Assembly: GCF_004403985.1 (NCBI RefSeq)
Contig: NZ_SOHL01000003.1
Location: 364,453 to 428,452, forward strand
Source: Cryobacterium gelidum
Lineage (GTDB): Bacteria; Actinomycetota; Actinomycetes; Actinomycetales; Microbacteriaceae
Direction: 5' to 3'
DNA length: 64,000 nucleotides
Positions 36,334-45,078 of the stretch are shown here, in pieces (position 1 is the first letter of the stretch; the number at the start of each line of letters is the position of its first letter). The position numbers and the translations under genes are program-made. Under the pieces are notes generated by a model, which worked only from the letters and a program-made list of their open reading frames with translations, was not told the origin of the DNA and did no database searches.

Positions 36334-38520
36334 CTACAACTTTCCATCGAGAGCCTGGGTGAGTACGTAGATGAGTGCACTCGTCTGCACGGAATCGGCC
36401 GCCGCGTACTCTTCTTGGGAACCGTCGAGGGCGCGCGCTGCGAGACCCTGCTTACTACCGATCAGGTCGGCGATTCGCGCGTCGATGGTGTGGGCGGCGA
36501 TGATGCGCCAGGCGGTGACCGGTTCGTCCTGGCCGATACGGTGCACCCGGTCGATGGCCTGGGTCTGCTCGGCAGCGGTCCAGCTGAGTTCAGCGAGCAC
36601 GACGTTCGACGCCGCCTGCAGGTTGACGCCGACTCCGGCCGCGGTGAGCGAGCAGACCGCGATCGCGACCTCAGGATCGTTGTTGAAGGAGTCGATCGCG
36701 GCTTGCCGGGCCAGCGCGGTCTGGTCTCCGCGCAACGAGACCGTGCGCAGGTCACGCTTGGCGAAGATCTCCTCGGCGGTGTCCATGACGTCGATGTGCT
36801 TGGCGAAGAACACGACCTTGCCGACCGAGCGTGCCAGCTGCGCTGCATAGTCCGCCGCGAGCCCGGCCTTGGCCTGGCCAATCTTGCGCACCATGGTGAA
36901 GACGTTTTCGCCGGTGGTCTGGCCTTTGGAATCTTCGAGCTCGGCGTGGGCGACGGCGCGTATGTACGCATCCCGCTGATCTTCGTCGGGAACGGCCGGG
37001 CCGCCCGAGCCGGCATACCTGGCCGCGACGAGCGTTTGATAACGGGTGACCAGACGGGCACCGAGCTCGCGCTCGGCCTGGCGGATGGAACGGCCGAGGT
37101 CGTCATCCAGTTCGACCGGCAGGTCGGCGATGCGCTTGGCCGGCAGATCAGCGGCGACGTCGACCTTCCGGCGGCGCACGATGCCCATGTCTATGACGGC
37201 GGCGCGGGCTTCCTTATAGAAGCCCATGTCGGCCGGGGTCAGTCCGGTCTCTTCCAGGCGTTTCAGCAGGGCGGGGGCAGGCTTGTCTCCATCGATCCAG
37301 CCGAGGAACTGCCAGATGGCTCGAAAATCGTCGACGTCGTTGATGAGCGGGGTTCCGGTGAGCGCCATGAGCAGCGGGTTGCCGCCGGGCGTACGCCGTC
37401 GGATCTGGTTGGCCAGCGAGAGTACGTGTTTGGACCGCTGAGATGACAAATTCTTAATGAAGTGCGCCTCGTCGACGACCATCCCCTTGAAGCCGAGGGT
37501 GCCGAGCCAGGCCAGGTGCCGGTCCAGGACGTCGTAGTTCACCACGACGACATCGGCGAAGGCGTCCAGCTTGTCACCGTCACCGTGAATGACGGTCGCA
37601 CGCCGGTTCGGCGTCCACAATTCCACTTCACGGGCCCAGTTCATCTTGACCACGTTGGGCACGATGGCCAAAAGCGGGTAGGCATCGGCAACGGATGCTG
37701 CCAGCAGGCTCTGCGCGGTTTTGCCGAGACCCGGCTCGTCGGCGAGCAGGTAGCTGCGGTGCCCCAGACGAGCGCTCTCAATAAAACGGGCCTGGTGCCG
37801 CATGAGCTCCATGCCGCTTGGCGAGAGCCGATCGAGGCGGGGGGCCTCCGGCATGTCCATGCTGGCTGCCTGCCCGCCTGAGCCGTACTCGAACGATTTA
37901 AACAGGGGGCCGAGCAGTTCCCAGTTGGCAAGCCTTCGCGGGTGCACGATCGGTTGGGCAGTGGCGCTGAAGTCGGGGGCGAGGAACGGGTTGGCCAGCT
38001 GACGGGCCTTCACCGACTGCGGAATGACCTGGTTCTGCAGCACGACCGGCTGGGCTTCGGGCTCGCGGGTGATGATGAGTTCGTCGGGGCTCAGTTCGGC
38101 ACCGGATTCGAGCAGCCAGTCCCGGCGAAAGCGCTGAGCCACGGTGGAGACGCCGGCGTCGGGCTCGAGCAGGGTGATCAGGCTCGTGTCACGGGCCGCG
38201 GTCTTTGCCAGAATCTGAGCGATCCCGTCGAGGCGTTTGAGCAACTCTGCTCGGTTACCGTCGGAGAGTTCCTTGTCGCCTTTGACACGGGCACGTTCTT
38301 CGCGCATGAGCAGGGCGATGACCTGATATTTCGTGCGGTTGGTGGGTCCGAGTTTGGTGCCGGACTGCGCCTTCGCTTCGACCTCCCGCACCTTGCGGGC
38401 GAGAATGGGAATGATGGGCGCGTCATCGTCACGGGAACGCGTGTGAGCCCGATTGCGGGTGACTCCGCCACGGCCGAGGTTGTTCCGGCTGCTCGAGGCA
38501 TCGGTACGGGAATAAGCCAT
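36334..38520 (-). CDS. SNF2-family DEAD/DEAH helicase-like ATPase
   Basis: A 728-residue DNA translocase-type protein of superfamily 2. Walker A is LLADEPGLGKTAQS (about residue 265), motif II VVDEAHFIKN, motif III MALTGTPLIND, motif V VCSLTAAGVGVNLQAASNVV and motif VI QAIDRVHRIGQDEPVTAW. The helicase halves resemble SMARCAL1/HepA-like annealing helicases. The N-terminal 200 residues are Arg/Ser-rich and charged without a recognised domain. Start ATG 38520 has GGAGAA five bases upstream; the open extension to 38712 covers a repeat array and is not supported. Its role, probably repair or replication-fork handling, is inferred. Confidence 0.9.
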   Translation of the reverse strand: MAYSRTDASSSRNNLGRGGVTRNRAHTRSRDDDAPIIPILARKVREVEAKAQSGTKLGPTNRTKYQVIALLMREERARVKGDKELSDGNRAELLKRLDGIAQILAKTAARDTSLITLLEPDAGVSTVAQRFRRDWLLESGAELSPDELIITREPEAQPVVLQNQVIPQSVKARQLANPFLAPDFSATAQPIVHPRRLANWELLGPLFKSFEYGSGGQAASMDMPEAPRLDRLSPSGMELMRHQARFIESARLGHRSYLLADEPGLGKTAQSLLAASVADAYPLLAIVPNVVKMNWAREVELWTPNRRATVIHGDGDKLDAFADVVVVNYDVLDRHLAWLGTLGFKGMVVDEAHFIKNLSSQRSKHVLSLANQIRRRTPGGNPLLMALTGTPLINDVDDFRAIWQFLGWIDGDKPAPALLKRLEETGLTPADMGFYKEARAAVIDMGIVRRRKVDVAADLPAKRIADLPVELDDDLGRSIRQAERELGARLVTRYQTLVAARYAGSGGPAVPDEDQRDAYIRAVAHAELEDSKGQTTGENVFTMVRKIGQAKAGLAADYAAQLARSVGKVVFFAKHIDVMDTAEEIFAKRDLRTVSLRGDQTALARQAAIDSFNNDPEVAIAVCSLTAAGVGVNLQAASNVVLAELSWTAAEQTQAIDRVHRIGQDEPVTAWRIIAAHTIDARIADLIGSKQGLAARALDGSQEEYAAADSVQTSALIYVLTQALDGKL

Positions 38521-38868
38521 TGTTCTCCACTTCGAAGCAGCACGGTACGGGGACCGAACTTGCCGGACACGGCATTCTGGTGTTACCGAAAACGCCGCAT
38601 TCCCCAAATTGTTGCCGTTTATTCCAGAAACAACCGATTCACGAAACACAGCATGGGTCACGATCATCACGCCGAACCCGAGGCCAAGCAGATGCTGCCA
38701 CAGCGGTGACAACCATCAGACCAAGCAGTTCGACCCAATGGTTCAATCCGAATGTTTCAACCCGAATGTTTCAACCCACATGGTTCAACGGGTTCTGCCA
38801 CCGCGTGCGAGCGCACAGTAGGGACCTGACCCAGTTCTCTCAACGCGATAGTAGTCTACGCCCGACGT
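38521..38868. other. 348-bp gene-free stretch with a 14-bp repeat array
   Basis: This lies between the helicase start and the small membrane protein stop. It includes the helicase promoter, the iteron-like array at 38724-38793 and an AT-richer stretch around 38590-38660. I see no credible gene. Confidence 0.6.
38724..38793. repeat. Five tandem 14-bp imperfect repeats
   Basis: Consecutive 14-mers begin at 38724, 38738, 38752, 38766 and 38780. The two central copies read ATGTTTCAACCCGA and ATGTTTCAACCCAC; flanking copies are ATGGTTCAATCCGA and ATGGTTCAACGGGT, and the first is the most diverged. The core is GTTCAAC/TTTCAAC. The fixed period exceeds one helical turn by a few bases, resembling iterons or clustered operator sites. 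Confidence 0.75.
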
Positions 38869-39204
38869 TCAACCCTTGCGAACCGGCACCTTGGTGCGAA
38901 GGCCAACGAATATGAACACGATTGCCGCGATGAATTGCACCGAGACCCAGCCCTGACCGCTGAGGTCGAGGATCACGATCGGGTTCCACAGAATGGCCAT
39001 CGGAACGAGTCCGATCAGCCAGTACCAAGAGCGTGCCTGGATCACGAAAACACAGATAATCAGCGCGAGGATACTCACGGCGTAACGGATAATGATGAAA
39101 CTTTCACTGTCCAGCAGTGCAAGTCCGGCGAGCAGAACGATGGCACCGAGCAGGCCGGGTGCGAGGGCCGAGCGGGTAAAGGTCGGTGCGGCTGGCGTGC
39201 CCAT
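38869..39204 (-). CDS. Small four-TM membrane protein (DUF6804-like)
   Basis: A 111-residue protein with four hydrophobic helices: GLLGAIVLLAGLALL, YAVSILALIICVFVI, WLIGLVPMAILWNP and VQFIAAIVFIFVGL. The QARSWYWLIGLVPMAILWNP block, a Trp-rich loop before an 'LWNP' helix, resembles the uncharacterised DUF6804 proteins common in Microbacteriaceae. That assignment is from memory of the motif. Start ATG 39204. It is monocistronic; a 15-bp triplicate lies just upstream. Confidence 0.7.
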   Translation of the reverse strand: MGTPAAPTFTRSALAPGLLGAIVLLAGLALLDSESFIIIRYAVSILALIICVFVIQARSWYWLIGLVPMAILWNPIVILDLSGQGWVSVQFIAAIVFIFVGLRTKVPVRKG

Positions 39205-39221
39205 CAGACGCCCCTACCGCT

Positions 39222-39266
39222 GCCTGAGAGACCGCAGCCTGAGAGACCGCCGCCAGAGAAACCGCA
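39222..39266. repeat. Three tandem 15-bp repeats
   Basis: GCCTGAGAGACCGCA, GCCTGAGAGACCGCC and GCCAGAGAAACCGCA follow each other exactly. The array begins 17 bases upstream of the ATG of the small membrane protein, so it lies in its leader or promoter. A period of 15 could be a coding relic (five-residue repeat), but no gene covers it. Confidence 0.75.
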
Positions 39267-39427
39267 GCCGGGACTCGATAAGTTCCTTGCGCACGATGCG
39301 GTCTCGGGCGCGGAGGATGAGCTGGCACCGAGAGTGAGGACAGGTGCGGGGCGGGCGGAGCAAAGCATGAAGTCAGTCTACCGAGCGCGCAGCGCAGGCC
39401 ACTTCCCGGTCAACGCCGGCTGGGGCC

Positions 39428-39988
39428 TCAGGCGTGCTGGATAGGGATCGACGTCGTCGACGGCGGGCGTTCGAACAACATCTCCAGCCCGGGCTTCAGT
39501 TCGGCCAGCCAAGCCGCATAACCGGCCGGGTTCAAATGCAGGCGGTCGATGCCCAGCGCCGGGTCGAGTTCGCCGTCTGGCAGAGCGAGGGCGGGCCAGA
39601 GGTCGAGGTATTGCACGTGCTGGGTGGGCGCGTACTGCCAGACATGTCGGTTGATGGAGCGGATTGTCTCGGCAAAGTCCCGGTCACGAGGCAAAACGGA
39701 TTGCACCATTATGCGGGTATCCGGCAGGGCGCGACGCAGGGTGTACAAAATGGTCTCGAGGTTGCGGACAACGTATTCGTCGGACCTGCGCCAGCCGAGA
39801 TCATTGGTTCCGACCCCGATCACGATGGCGTCGGGCCCCAGCTCAATCACCTGTTCGAGCTGGGCAATCACCTCGTCGGTGGAGTTGCCGCTGACGGCCA
39901 GATTGTGCACGTCGTGCTCGGGAAACCATTCGTCCCACCGACCATCCGCAACGAGGCCGTCGCCCAAAAAAACGAGAGAAACTGACAT
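39428..39988 (-). CDS. SGNH-fold protein with Gly in place of the catalytic Ser
   Basis: A 186-residue cytosolic protein with a full SGNH layout: block I FLGDGLVADGRWDEWFPEH, block II NLAVSGNSTDEV (Gly), block III GVGTNDLGWRR (Asn-Asp), block V DRLHLNPAGYAAW (Asp-His). The family block I is GDS, with Ser the nucleophile; here the codon is GGC (Gly). All other active-site residues remain. Start ATG 39988 has AGGAGG six bases upstream, so expression looks good. It is either a binding protein, an enzyme using another mechanism, or a member of a subgroup with altered block I. Confidence 0.85.
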   Translation of the reverse strand: MSVSLVFLGDGLVADGRWDEWFPEHDVHNLAVSGNSTDEVIAQLEQVIELGPDAIVIGVGTNDLGWRRSDEYVVRNLETILYTLRRALPDTRIMVQSVLPRDRDFAETIRSINRHVWQYAPTQHVQYLDLWPALALPDGELDPALGIDRLHLNPAGYAAWLAELKPGLEMLFERPPSTTSIPIQHA

Positions 39989-40087
39989 TTTGACCTCCTA
40001 CTCGTACTCCATCATGCCCCGAACCGGCCCGTGTAGCCAGAATTCTCAGACTATACGCACGTTCTACTGGCGGAGTCGGTCGCCGTG

Positions 40088-41590
40088 TTAGACAGACGCG
40101 AGCGGATGCTGCGCCGCGGCTACGCTTTCCGCTGCGGCTGTCGCCGTGATCCGAGTGGCCATCCCCTCGAAGATTATGCCGTGAAATGGGAGTATCGCCG
40201 CCCAGTACAGCCGACCGCTGAGACCGCGGGGGAAAAAAACCGCACGCTGGCGATAGATCGAGCCGCCGGTATCCGTCGGGGTGACGCTCATTTCGAGCCA
40301 GGCTCGGCCGGGAACGCGCATTTCGGCCCGCAGCCTCAGAAAACTGCCGTGGTCGATCCGCTCGACCCGCCAGAAGTCGAGCACCTCGCCGTTGTGCAGG
40401 TGGTCGGGGTTTCGGCGGCCGCGGCGCAGCCCGACGCCGCCGACGGCCTTGTCCATGAGACCGCGCACGGCCCAGGCCAGCGGAAAAGAATACCATCCGT
40501 TCTCGCCGCCGATGCTTTCGATTACTCGCCACAGCGCCGCGGGCGCTGCCGAGGTCGTCTTCATGCGCAGGTCGGTGTAGACGGAGTGACCGGCCCAGTC
40601 CGGGTCACTCGGCAGCGGGTTGCTCGACGCGCCGTCGATCGAGGAGTTGCGCCAGCTGGTCTCGACGTCACCGTCGCGCATACGGCCAAGCGCCAGGCGC
40701 ACCGCATGCCGGTAGCCGGTGAGGCCACCCTCCGGCGGCGGTATGTACTCGTTGATGTCGCTCTCGTGCATGACGCAGTCGTATTGCAGGGAGGCGATGA
40801 TGGGGACGGCGAGATTGCGTGGAATGGGCGTGACCAGGTTTACCCACTGCGAGGCGAGCCACGGGGTGAGCACGGGCAAAGCGGCGATGGCTCGCTGCTT
40901 GAGGCCGGCTTCGAGGGCGTAACCGTTCATCATCTGGCCGTAGCGCAGCACGTCGGGGCCGCCGATGTCGAAAGTGCGATTCACCTCGTGCGGAAGGTCG
41001 GCCGCGGCCTGCAGGTAGTACAGTACGTCGCGCACGGCGATCGGCTGGATCTTGTTGCGCACCCATTTCGGTGCGGGCATGTAGGGCAAAACGTCGGTGA
41101 GGTGGCGGATCATCTCGAACGAGGTTGAACCAGAGCCGATCACCACGCCGGCCTGAAACGCGATGGTCGGCACGCCGCTGTCAAGCAGGATGCGGCCGAC
41201 CTCCCTGCGGGAGTGCAGATGGGCGGAGAGCGTGTCGGTGTCGGGGTGCAGACCGCCGAGGTAGACGATGCGCTGAACGTTTGCTTCGGCAGCAGCGTGG
41301 GCGACGTTCTCGGCGGCCAGGTGCTCGGTTTTCTCGAAGTCTCCCGGCGCACCCATGGAGTGTACGAGGTAGTACAGCACGTCGATGTCGGCACAGGCGC
41401 GCTGTACCGACGCGAGGTCACCCAGATCACCCTCCGCGATCTCCACCTGGTCGGCCCATGGCACGTCTTGCAGCTTCGACGGGGTGCGCACCAGCACCCG
41501 GACGGTGAAGCCGGCTTCGAGTAGTCTGGGCACGAGGCGTCCGCCGATGTAGCCCGTAGCGCCCGTGACAAGTGCTCTGCGTGAGGTCAT
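40088..41590 (-). CDS. NmrA/SDR-type NAD(P)-binding protein with DUF2867 domain
   Basis: A 500-residue two-domain protein. Residues 1-290 are an atypical SDR with LVTGATGYIGGRLVPRLLEA, GDLGDLASV and YYLVHSMG; residues about 330-490 match the DUF2867 SRPBCC-like domain (WRVIESIGGENGWYSFPLAW and RAEMRVPGRAWLEM, then VFFPRGLSGRLYW). This pairing is common in actinobacteria as 'NAD-dependent epimerase' proteins of unknown substrate. It lies 57 bases after the half-length ALDH gene on the same strand, so read-through from the deoC operon is possible. Confidence 0.88.
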   Translation of the reverse strand: MTSRRALVTGATGYIGGRLVPRLLEAGFTVRVLVRTPSKLQDVPWADQVEIAEGDLGDLASVQRACADIDVLYYLVHSMGAPGDFEKTEHLAAENVAHAAAEANVQRIVYLGGLHPDTDTLSAHLHSRREVGRILLDSGVPTIAFQAGVVIGSGSTSFEMIRHLTDVLPYMPAPKWVRNKIQPIAVRDVLYYLQAAADLPHEVNRTFDIGGPDVLRYGQMMNGYALEAGLKQRAIAALPVLTPWLASQWVNLVTPIPRNLAVPIIASLQYDCVMHESDINEYIPPPEGGLTGYRHAVRLALGRMRDGDVETSWRNSSIDGASSNPLPSDPDWAGHSVYTDLRMKTTSAAPAALWRVIESIGGENGWYSFPLAWAVRGLMDKAVGGVGLRRGRRNPDHLHNGEVLDFWRVERIDHGSFLRLRAEMRVPGRAWLEMSVTPTDTGGSIYRQRAVFFPRGLSGRLYWAAILPFHGIIFEGMATRITATAAAESVAAAQHPLASV

Positions 41591-41647
41591 GCGCCGGAGT
41601 TTATCTTGTTCCCCCGGCCGGGCGCTGAGTGGATGCCCCGAACCGAA

Positions 41648-42511
41648 TCAGAGTATGGCCTTGGTATGCCAGATCGTCTTGAGTTCGGTGAACGCGAGGA
41701 TGCGGGACAGGGCCGGTGCCGCGGCATCTGCACCTGATTCGGGCGGGAGCACCCGCTTGAGCGTGTCGGCGGCGCTGATCTGCAGCTCCACCCAGTCCAG
41801 GTCGCCGGCACCGACGAGGTCGAGGGCGTTGACGTCGGCGTGGCTGGCCAGCCACGGTGCGATCTCGGCCGGCGAACCGGTCACGATGTTGATCACCCCA
41901 CCGGGTACATCGCTCGTGGCGAGCACCTCGGCCAGGCTGATCGCCGACAGCGGAGCGTTCTCGTTGGCGACGACGACGACGGTGTTGCCGGCGACGACGG
42001 CCGGCGCGATCGCGCTGACCAGCCCGAGCAACGATTCGTCGCCCTGGGGCGCGATGATCGCCACGACCCCGGTCGGTTCGGGCACCGACAGGTTGAAGAA
42101 CGGGCCGGAGACCGGGTTGGCGTTGCCGGCGACCTGCACGTATTTGTCGGCCCAGCCGGCGTACCAGACCCAGCGGTCGATGGCCTCATCGACCTGCGCA
42201 CCCGCGCCGGCGGCGTTCACGCCCTCACAGCTCATAATTTCGGCGATGAATTGCGCCCGGCGGCCTTCCAACAGTTCGGCGATGCGATACAACACCTGGC
42301 CACGGTTGTACGCCGTGGCGCCGGCCCAGACGCCGAGGGCGCCGCGGGCGGCTACGACCGCGTCGCGGGCATCCTTGCGGCTGCCCTTGGCGGCGTTGGC
42401 CAGAAAGTCGCCCGTGTGCGAGAGCACCTCGTAGACGCGGCCGGATTCGCTGCGCGGAAACTTGCCGCCGATGTAGAGCTTGTAGGTCTTGGGGATGGCG
42501 AGGCGTTTCAC
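41648..42511 (-). CDS. Half-length aldehyde dehydrogenase-like protein without the catalytic domain
   Basis: A 287-residue protein matching only the N-terminal NAD-binding half of ALDH (YKLYIGGKFPRSESGRVYEV, AIIAPQGDESLLGLVSAIAP, VAGNTVVVVANENAPLSA), ending with its own C-terminus (RILAFTELKTIWHTKAIL). The catalytic ELGGK Glu and CxxxxR Cys are missing, yet the frame is clean and coupled (GTG start in a 4-bp overlap) to the complete ALDH upstream. A similar deoC-ALDH-ALDH arrangement occurs in streptomycetes, so it is probably a conserved non-catalytic partner rather than a broken gene. Confidence 0.85.
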   Translation of the reverse strand: MKRLAIPKTYKLYIGGKFPRSESGRVYEVLSHTGDFLANAAKGSRKDARDAVVAARGALGVWAGATAYNRGQVLYRIAELLEGRRAQFIAEIMSCEGVNAAGAGAQVDEAIDRWVWYAGWADKYVQVAGNANPVSGPFFNLSVPEPTGVVAIIAPQGDESLLGLVSAIAPAVVAGNTVVVVANENAPLSAISLAEVLATSDVPGGVINIVTGSPAEIAPWLASHADVNALDLVGAGDLDWVELQISAADTLKRVLPPESGADAAAPALSRILAFTELKTIWHTKAIL

Positions 42512-44037
42512 TTGGCTGCCTTCTGTGCAGGTGCGGACTTCTTGCTGACGGGTGTCGTCGTGTGATCAGCGGCTGCGGAGATCGACCGCGCGCCGCTGCG
42601 CACGGCGGGCTTGAGGTACGCGGCGAGGCCGTGCCGGCCACCCTCACGGCCGTACCCGCTCTCCTTGTAGCCACCGAACGGACTCGACGGGTCGAACTGG
42701 TTGAAGGTGTTCGCCCAGATCACGCCGGCACGCAGCTTGTCGGCGACGGCGAGAATGCGGCTGCCCTTGTCGCTCCAGATTCCGGCGGAGAGTCCGTACG
42801 GCGTGTTGTTCGCCTTGGCAATTGCCTCGGCCGGGGTGCGGAAGGAGAGCACCGAGAGCACCGGGCCGAAGATCTCGTCGCGGGCGATGCGGTGGCTGGT
42901 CGCCACGTTGGTGAAGATTGTCGGCGCGAACCAGAAACCGTTCGCTGGAATTTCGCAGTCGGCGCTCCATCGCTCGGCCCCTTCCTGCTGACCGCGGTCG
43001 GAGAGTTCACGAATGCGGGCCAGTTGCTCGGCGCTGTTGATGGCGCCGATGTCGGTGTTCTTATCGAGCGGGTCGCCCAGGCGCAGGGTCTGCATACGGC
43101 GCTTGAGCCGGTCGATGACGTCGTCGTGGATGCTCTCCTGAACGAGCAGGCGACTGCCAGCGCAGCAGACGTGGCCCTGGTTGAAGAAGATGCCGCGCAC
43201 GATGCCCTCGACGGCCTGGTCGATGGGGGCATCGTCGAAGACGATGTTGGCGCCCTTGCCGCCGAGTTCGAGGCTGAGCTTTTTGTCAGTTCCGGCGACC
43301 GACCGGGCGATGGCCCGACCGACCGAGGTCGAGCCCGTGAATGCGACCTTGTTGACGCCGGGGTGGTTGACCAGGGTGTGGCCGGTTCTGCCGTCGCCCG
43401 TGATGATGTTGACCACGCCGGCGGGCAGATCGGCCTGCTGCAGGATCTCGGCGAACAGCAGCGCGGTCAGCGAGGTCGTTTCGGCGGGCTTGAGCACGAC
43501 GGTGTTTCCGGCGGCGAGCGCCGGGGCGATCTTCCAGGCGAGCATCATGAGTGGAAAGTTCCATGGAATGACCTGGGCGGCGACGCCGAGGGAGGCCGGG
43601 TTCGGGCCGACTCCGGCATGGTCGAGTTTGTCGGCCCAGCCGGCGTAGTAGAAGAACCAGGCCGCGACGAGGGGAATATCGACGTCGCGGGATTCCTTGA
43701 TCGGCTTGCCATTATCGAGGGTTTCCGCGACGGCGAGTTCGCGGGCGCGCTCCTGCACCAGGCGGGCGATGCGAAACAGGTATTTGCCGCGGTCGCTGCC
43801 GGACAGGCGCGACCAGACCCCGTCGTAGGCGTGACGCGCTGCCGAGACGGCGGCGTCGACATCCGCTTCATTGGCGGTGGCGATCATCGCGATCCGCTGC
43901 TCGGTGGCCGGGTTGATGGTCGCAAAGGGGGTGCCACGGCCGGCCGTGAAGTCGCCGTTGATGAACAGCCCGTAGTCGCTTTTGAGGTCGAGCAGGGCTT
44001 GCGACTCGGGGGCCGGGGCGTAGTCAAGAAATTTCAT
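42508..44037 (-). CDS. Aldehyde dehydrogenase of the deoC operon
   Basis: A complete 509-residue NAD(P)-dependent ALDH. Motifs: QVIPWNFPLMMLAWKIAPAL, KLSLELGGKGANIVFDD (Glu), FFNQGHVCCAGSRLLVQ (catalytic Cys), EIFGPVLSVLSF, PFGGYKESGYGREGG. The C-terminus adds a basic Ala/Lys tail. Start ATG 44037, nine bases after the deoC stop. With DeoC it would oxidise acetaldehyde, or another aldehyde released by the aldolase, to the acid. That partnering is inferred from the operon. Confidence 0.93.
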   Translation of the reverse strand: MKFLDYAPAPESQALLDLKSDYGLFINGDFTAGRGTPFATINPATEQRIAMIATANEADVDAAVSAARHAYDGVWSRLSGSDRGKYLFRIARLVQERARELAVAETLDNGKPIKESRDVDIPLVAAWFFYYAGWADKLDHAGVGPNPASLGVAAQVIPWNFPLMMLAWKIAPALAAGNTVVLKPAETTSLTALLFAEILQQADLPAGVVNIITGDGRTGHTLVNHPGVNKVAFTGSTSVGRAIARSVAGTDKKLSLELGGKGANIVFDDAPIDQAVEGIVRGIFFNQGHVCCAGSRLLVQESIHDDVIDRLKRRMQTLRLGDPLDKNTDIGAINSAEQLARIRELSDRGQQEGAERWSADCEIPANGFWFAPTIFTNVATSHRIARDEIFGPVLSVLSFRTPAEAIAKANNTPYGLSAGIWSDKGSRILAVADKLRAGVIWANTFNQFDPSSPFGGYKESGYGREGGRHGLAAYLKPAVRSGARSISAAADHTTTPVSKKSAPAQKAAK

Positions 44038-44046
44038 GGTCGTTCC

Positions 44047-45060
44047 CTAGTCAATCGTCACGTAGTCGGGGCCGGAGTAGTGCCCGGTCGTCATCTTCTG
44101 GCGCTGCTGAAGCACGTCGTTCAGCAGGCTGGAGGCGCCGAACCGGAACAGGTGCGGACTGAGCCACTCTTCCCCCACTGTCTCGGCGACCGTCACGAGA
44201 TATTTGATGGCGTCTTTGGAGGTACGGATGCCGCCGGCCGGCTTCACTCCGATGCGCACGCCGGTGAGACGGTGCCAGTCCCGCACGACCTCGAGCATCG
44301 ACAGCGTCACCGGCAGCGTCGCGGCCGGGGCAACCTTGCCGGTGGAAGTCTTGATGAAGTCTCCTCCGGCCAGAATGGCCAGCCAGCTGGCACGGCGCAC
44401 GTTGTCGTAGGTGTTCAGTTCGCCGGTCTCGAGAATCACCTTGAGGTGGGCGAGCGTTCCGTCGGCGCGGCGGCCGGCCTCTTTCACGGCGACGATTTCG
44501 TCGTAGACCTGGCCGAAACGGCCAGCCAGAAACGCTCCACGGTCAATGACCATGTCAATTTCGTCGGCGCCGGCCGTTACGGCGTCGCGCACGTCGGCGA
44601 GCTTGACCGCGAGTGAGGCACGGCCGCTCGGAAAGGCGGTCGCGACCGCCGCGACGTTGACCCCCTCTGTACCACCGGCGGCGTGGGCCGAGCCGAGGGC
44701 CGCGACGGCCGAACCGACCATGTCGCCGTAGACGCAGACCGCGGCGACACGGGGGCAGCCGGGGTCGCCCGCGTCGGGCACGAGGGCCTTGGCCACGAGA
44801 GAACGCACCTTGCCCGGGGTGTCGGCGCCCTCGAGAGTGGTGAGGTCGATCAGGCCGATAATGGTGTCGATCGCCCAGCGTTTAGAGCTGGTTTTGATCG
44901 AGCGGGTGCCGAGGTCGGCAGCGCGGGCTTCGAGGCCGACGGCGTCGATTCCGGGGATGCCGTGCAGGTACCGGCGCAGGTTGGCATCGGTCGCTTCCCC
45001 CCCGATCAGCGCGAGGGCGCGCTGATCGGGCTGGTAGGTCGCCAAGGGGCTACTGGTCAT
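44047..45060 (-). CDS. deoC: Deoxyribose-phosphate aldolase
   Basis: A 337-residue class I aldolase (2-deoxyribose 5-phosphate to glyceraldehyde 3-phosphate plus acetaldehyde), of the longer type. The Schiff-base Lys is in DFIKTSTGKVAP; the second active-site Lys is in RIGVKPAGGIRTSKDA; Asp is in EIDMVIDRGAFLAG. Start ATG 45060 (MTSSPLATYQ) has AAGGAC seven bases upstream; the upstream in-frame codons run through the repeat array and are not credible. It is the first enzyme gene after the SorC regulator. No thymidine phosphorylase or phosphopentomutase gene lies nearby. Confidence 0.95.
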   Translation of the reverse strand: MTSSPLATYQPDQRALALIGGEATDANLRRYLHGIPGIDAVGLEARAADLGTRSIKTSSKRWAIDTIIGLIDLTTLEGADTPGKVRSLVAKALVPDAGDPGCPRVAAVCVYGDMVGSAVAALGSAHAAGGTEGVNVAAVATAFPSGRASLAVKLADVRDAVTAGADEIDMVIDRGAFLAGRFGQVYDEIVAVKEAGRRADGTLAHLKVILETGELNTYDNVRRASWLAILAGGDFIKTSTGKVAPAATLPVTLSMLEVVRDWHRLTGVRIGVKPAGGIRTSKDAIKYLVTVAETVGEEWLSPHLFRFGASSLLNDVLQQRQKMTTGHYSGPDYVTID

Positions 45061-45078
45061 GGGAGTGTCCTTTTGGGC

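Noticed and set aside
38724..38793. CRISPR array
   Set aside because: Units are contiguous 14-mers without spacers, and no cas gene is present.
41648..42511. Frameshifted ALDH pseudogene
   Set aside because: No ALDH C-terminal half is found in any frame downstream (the next gene starts 57 bases on), the frame is clean and the start is coupled.
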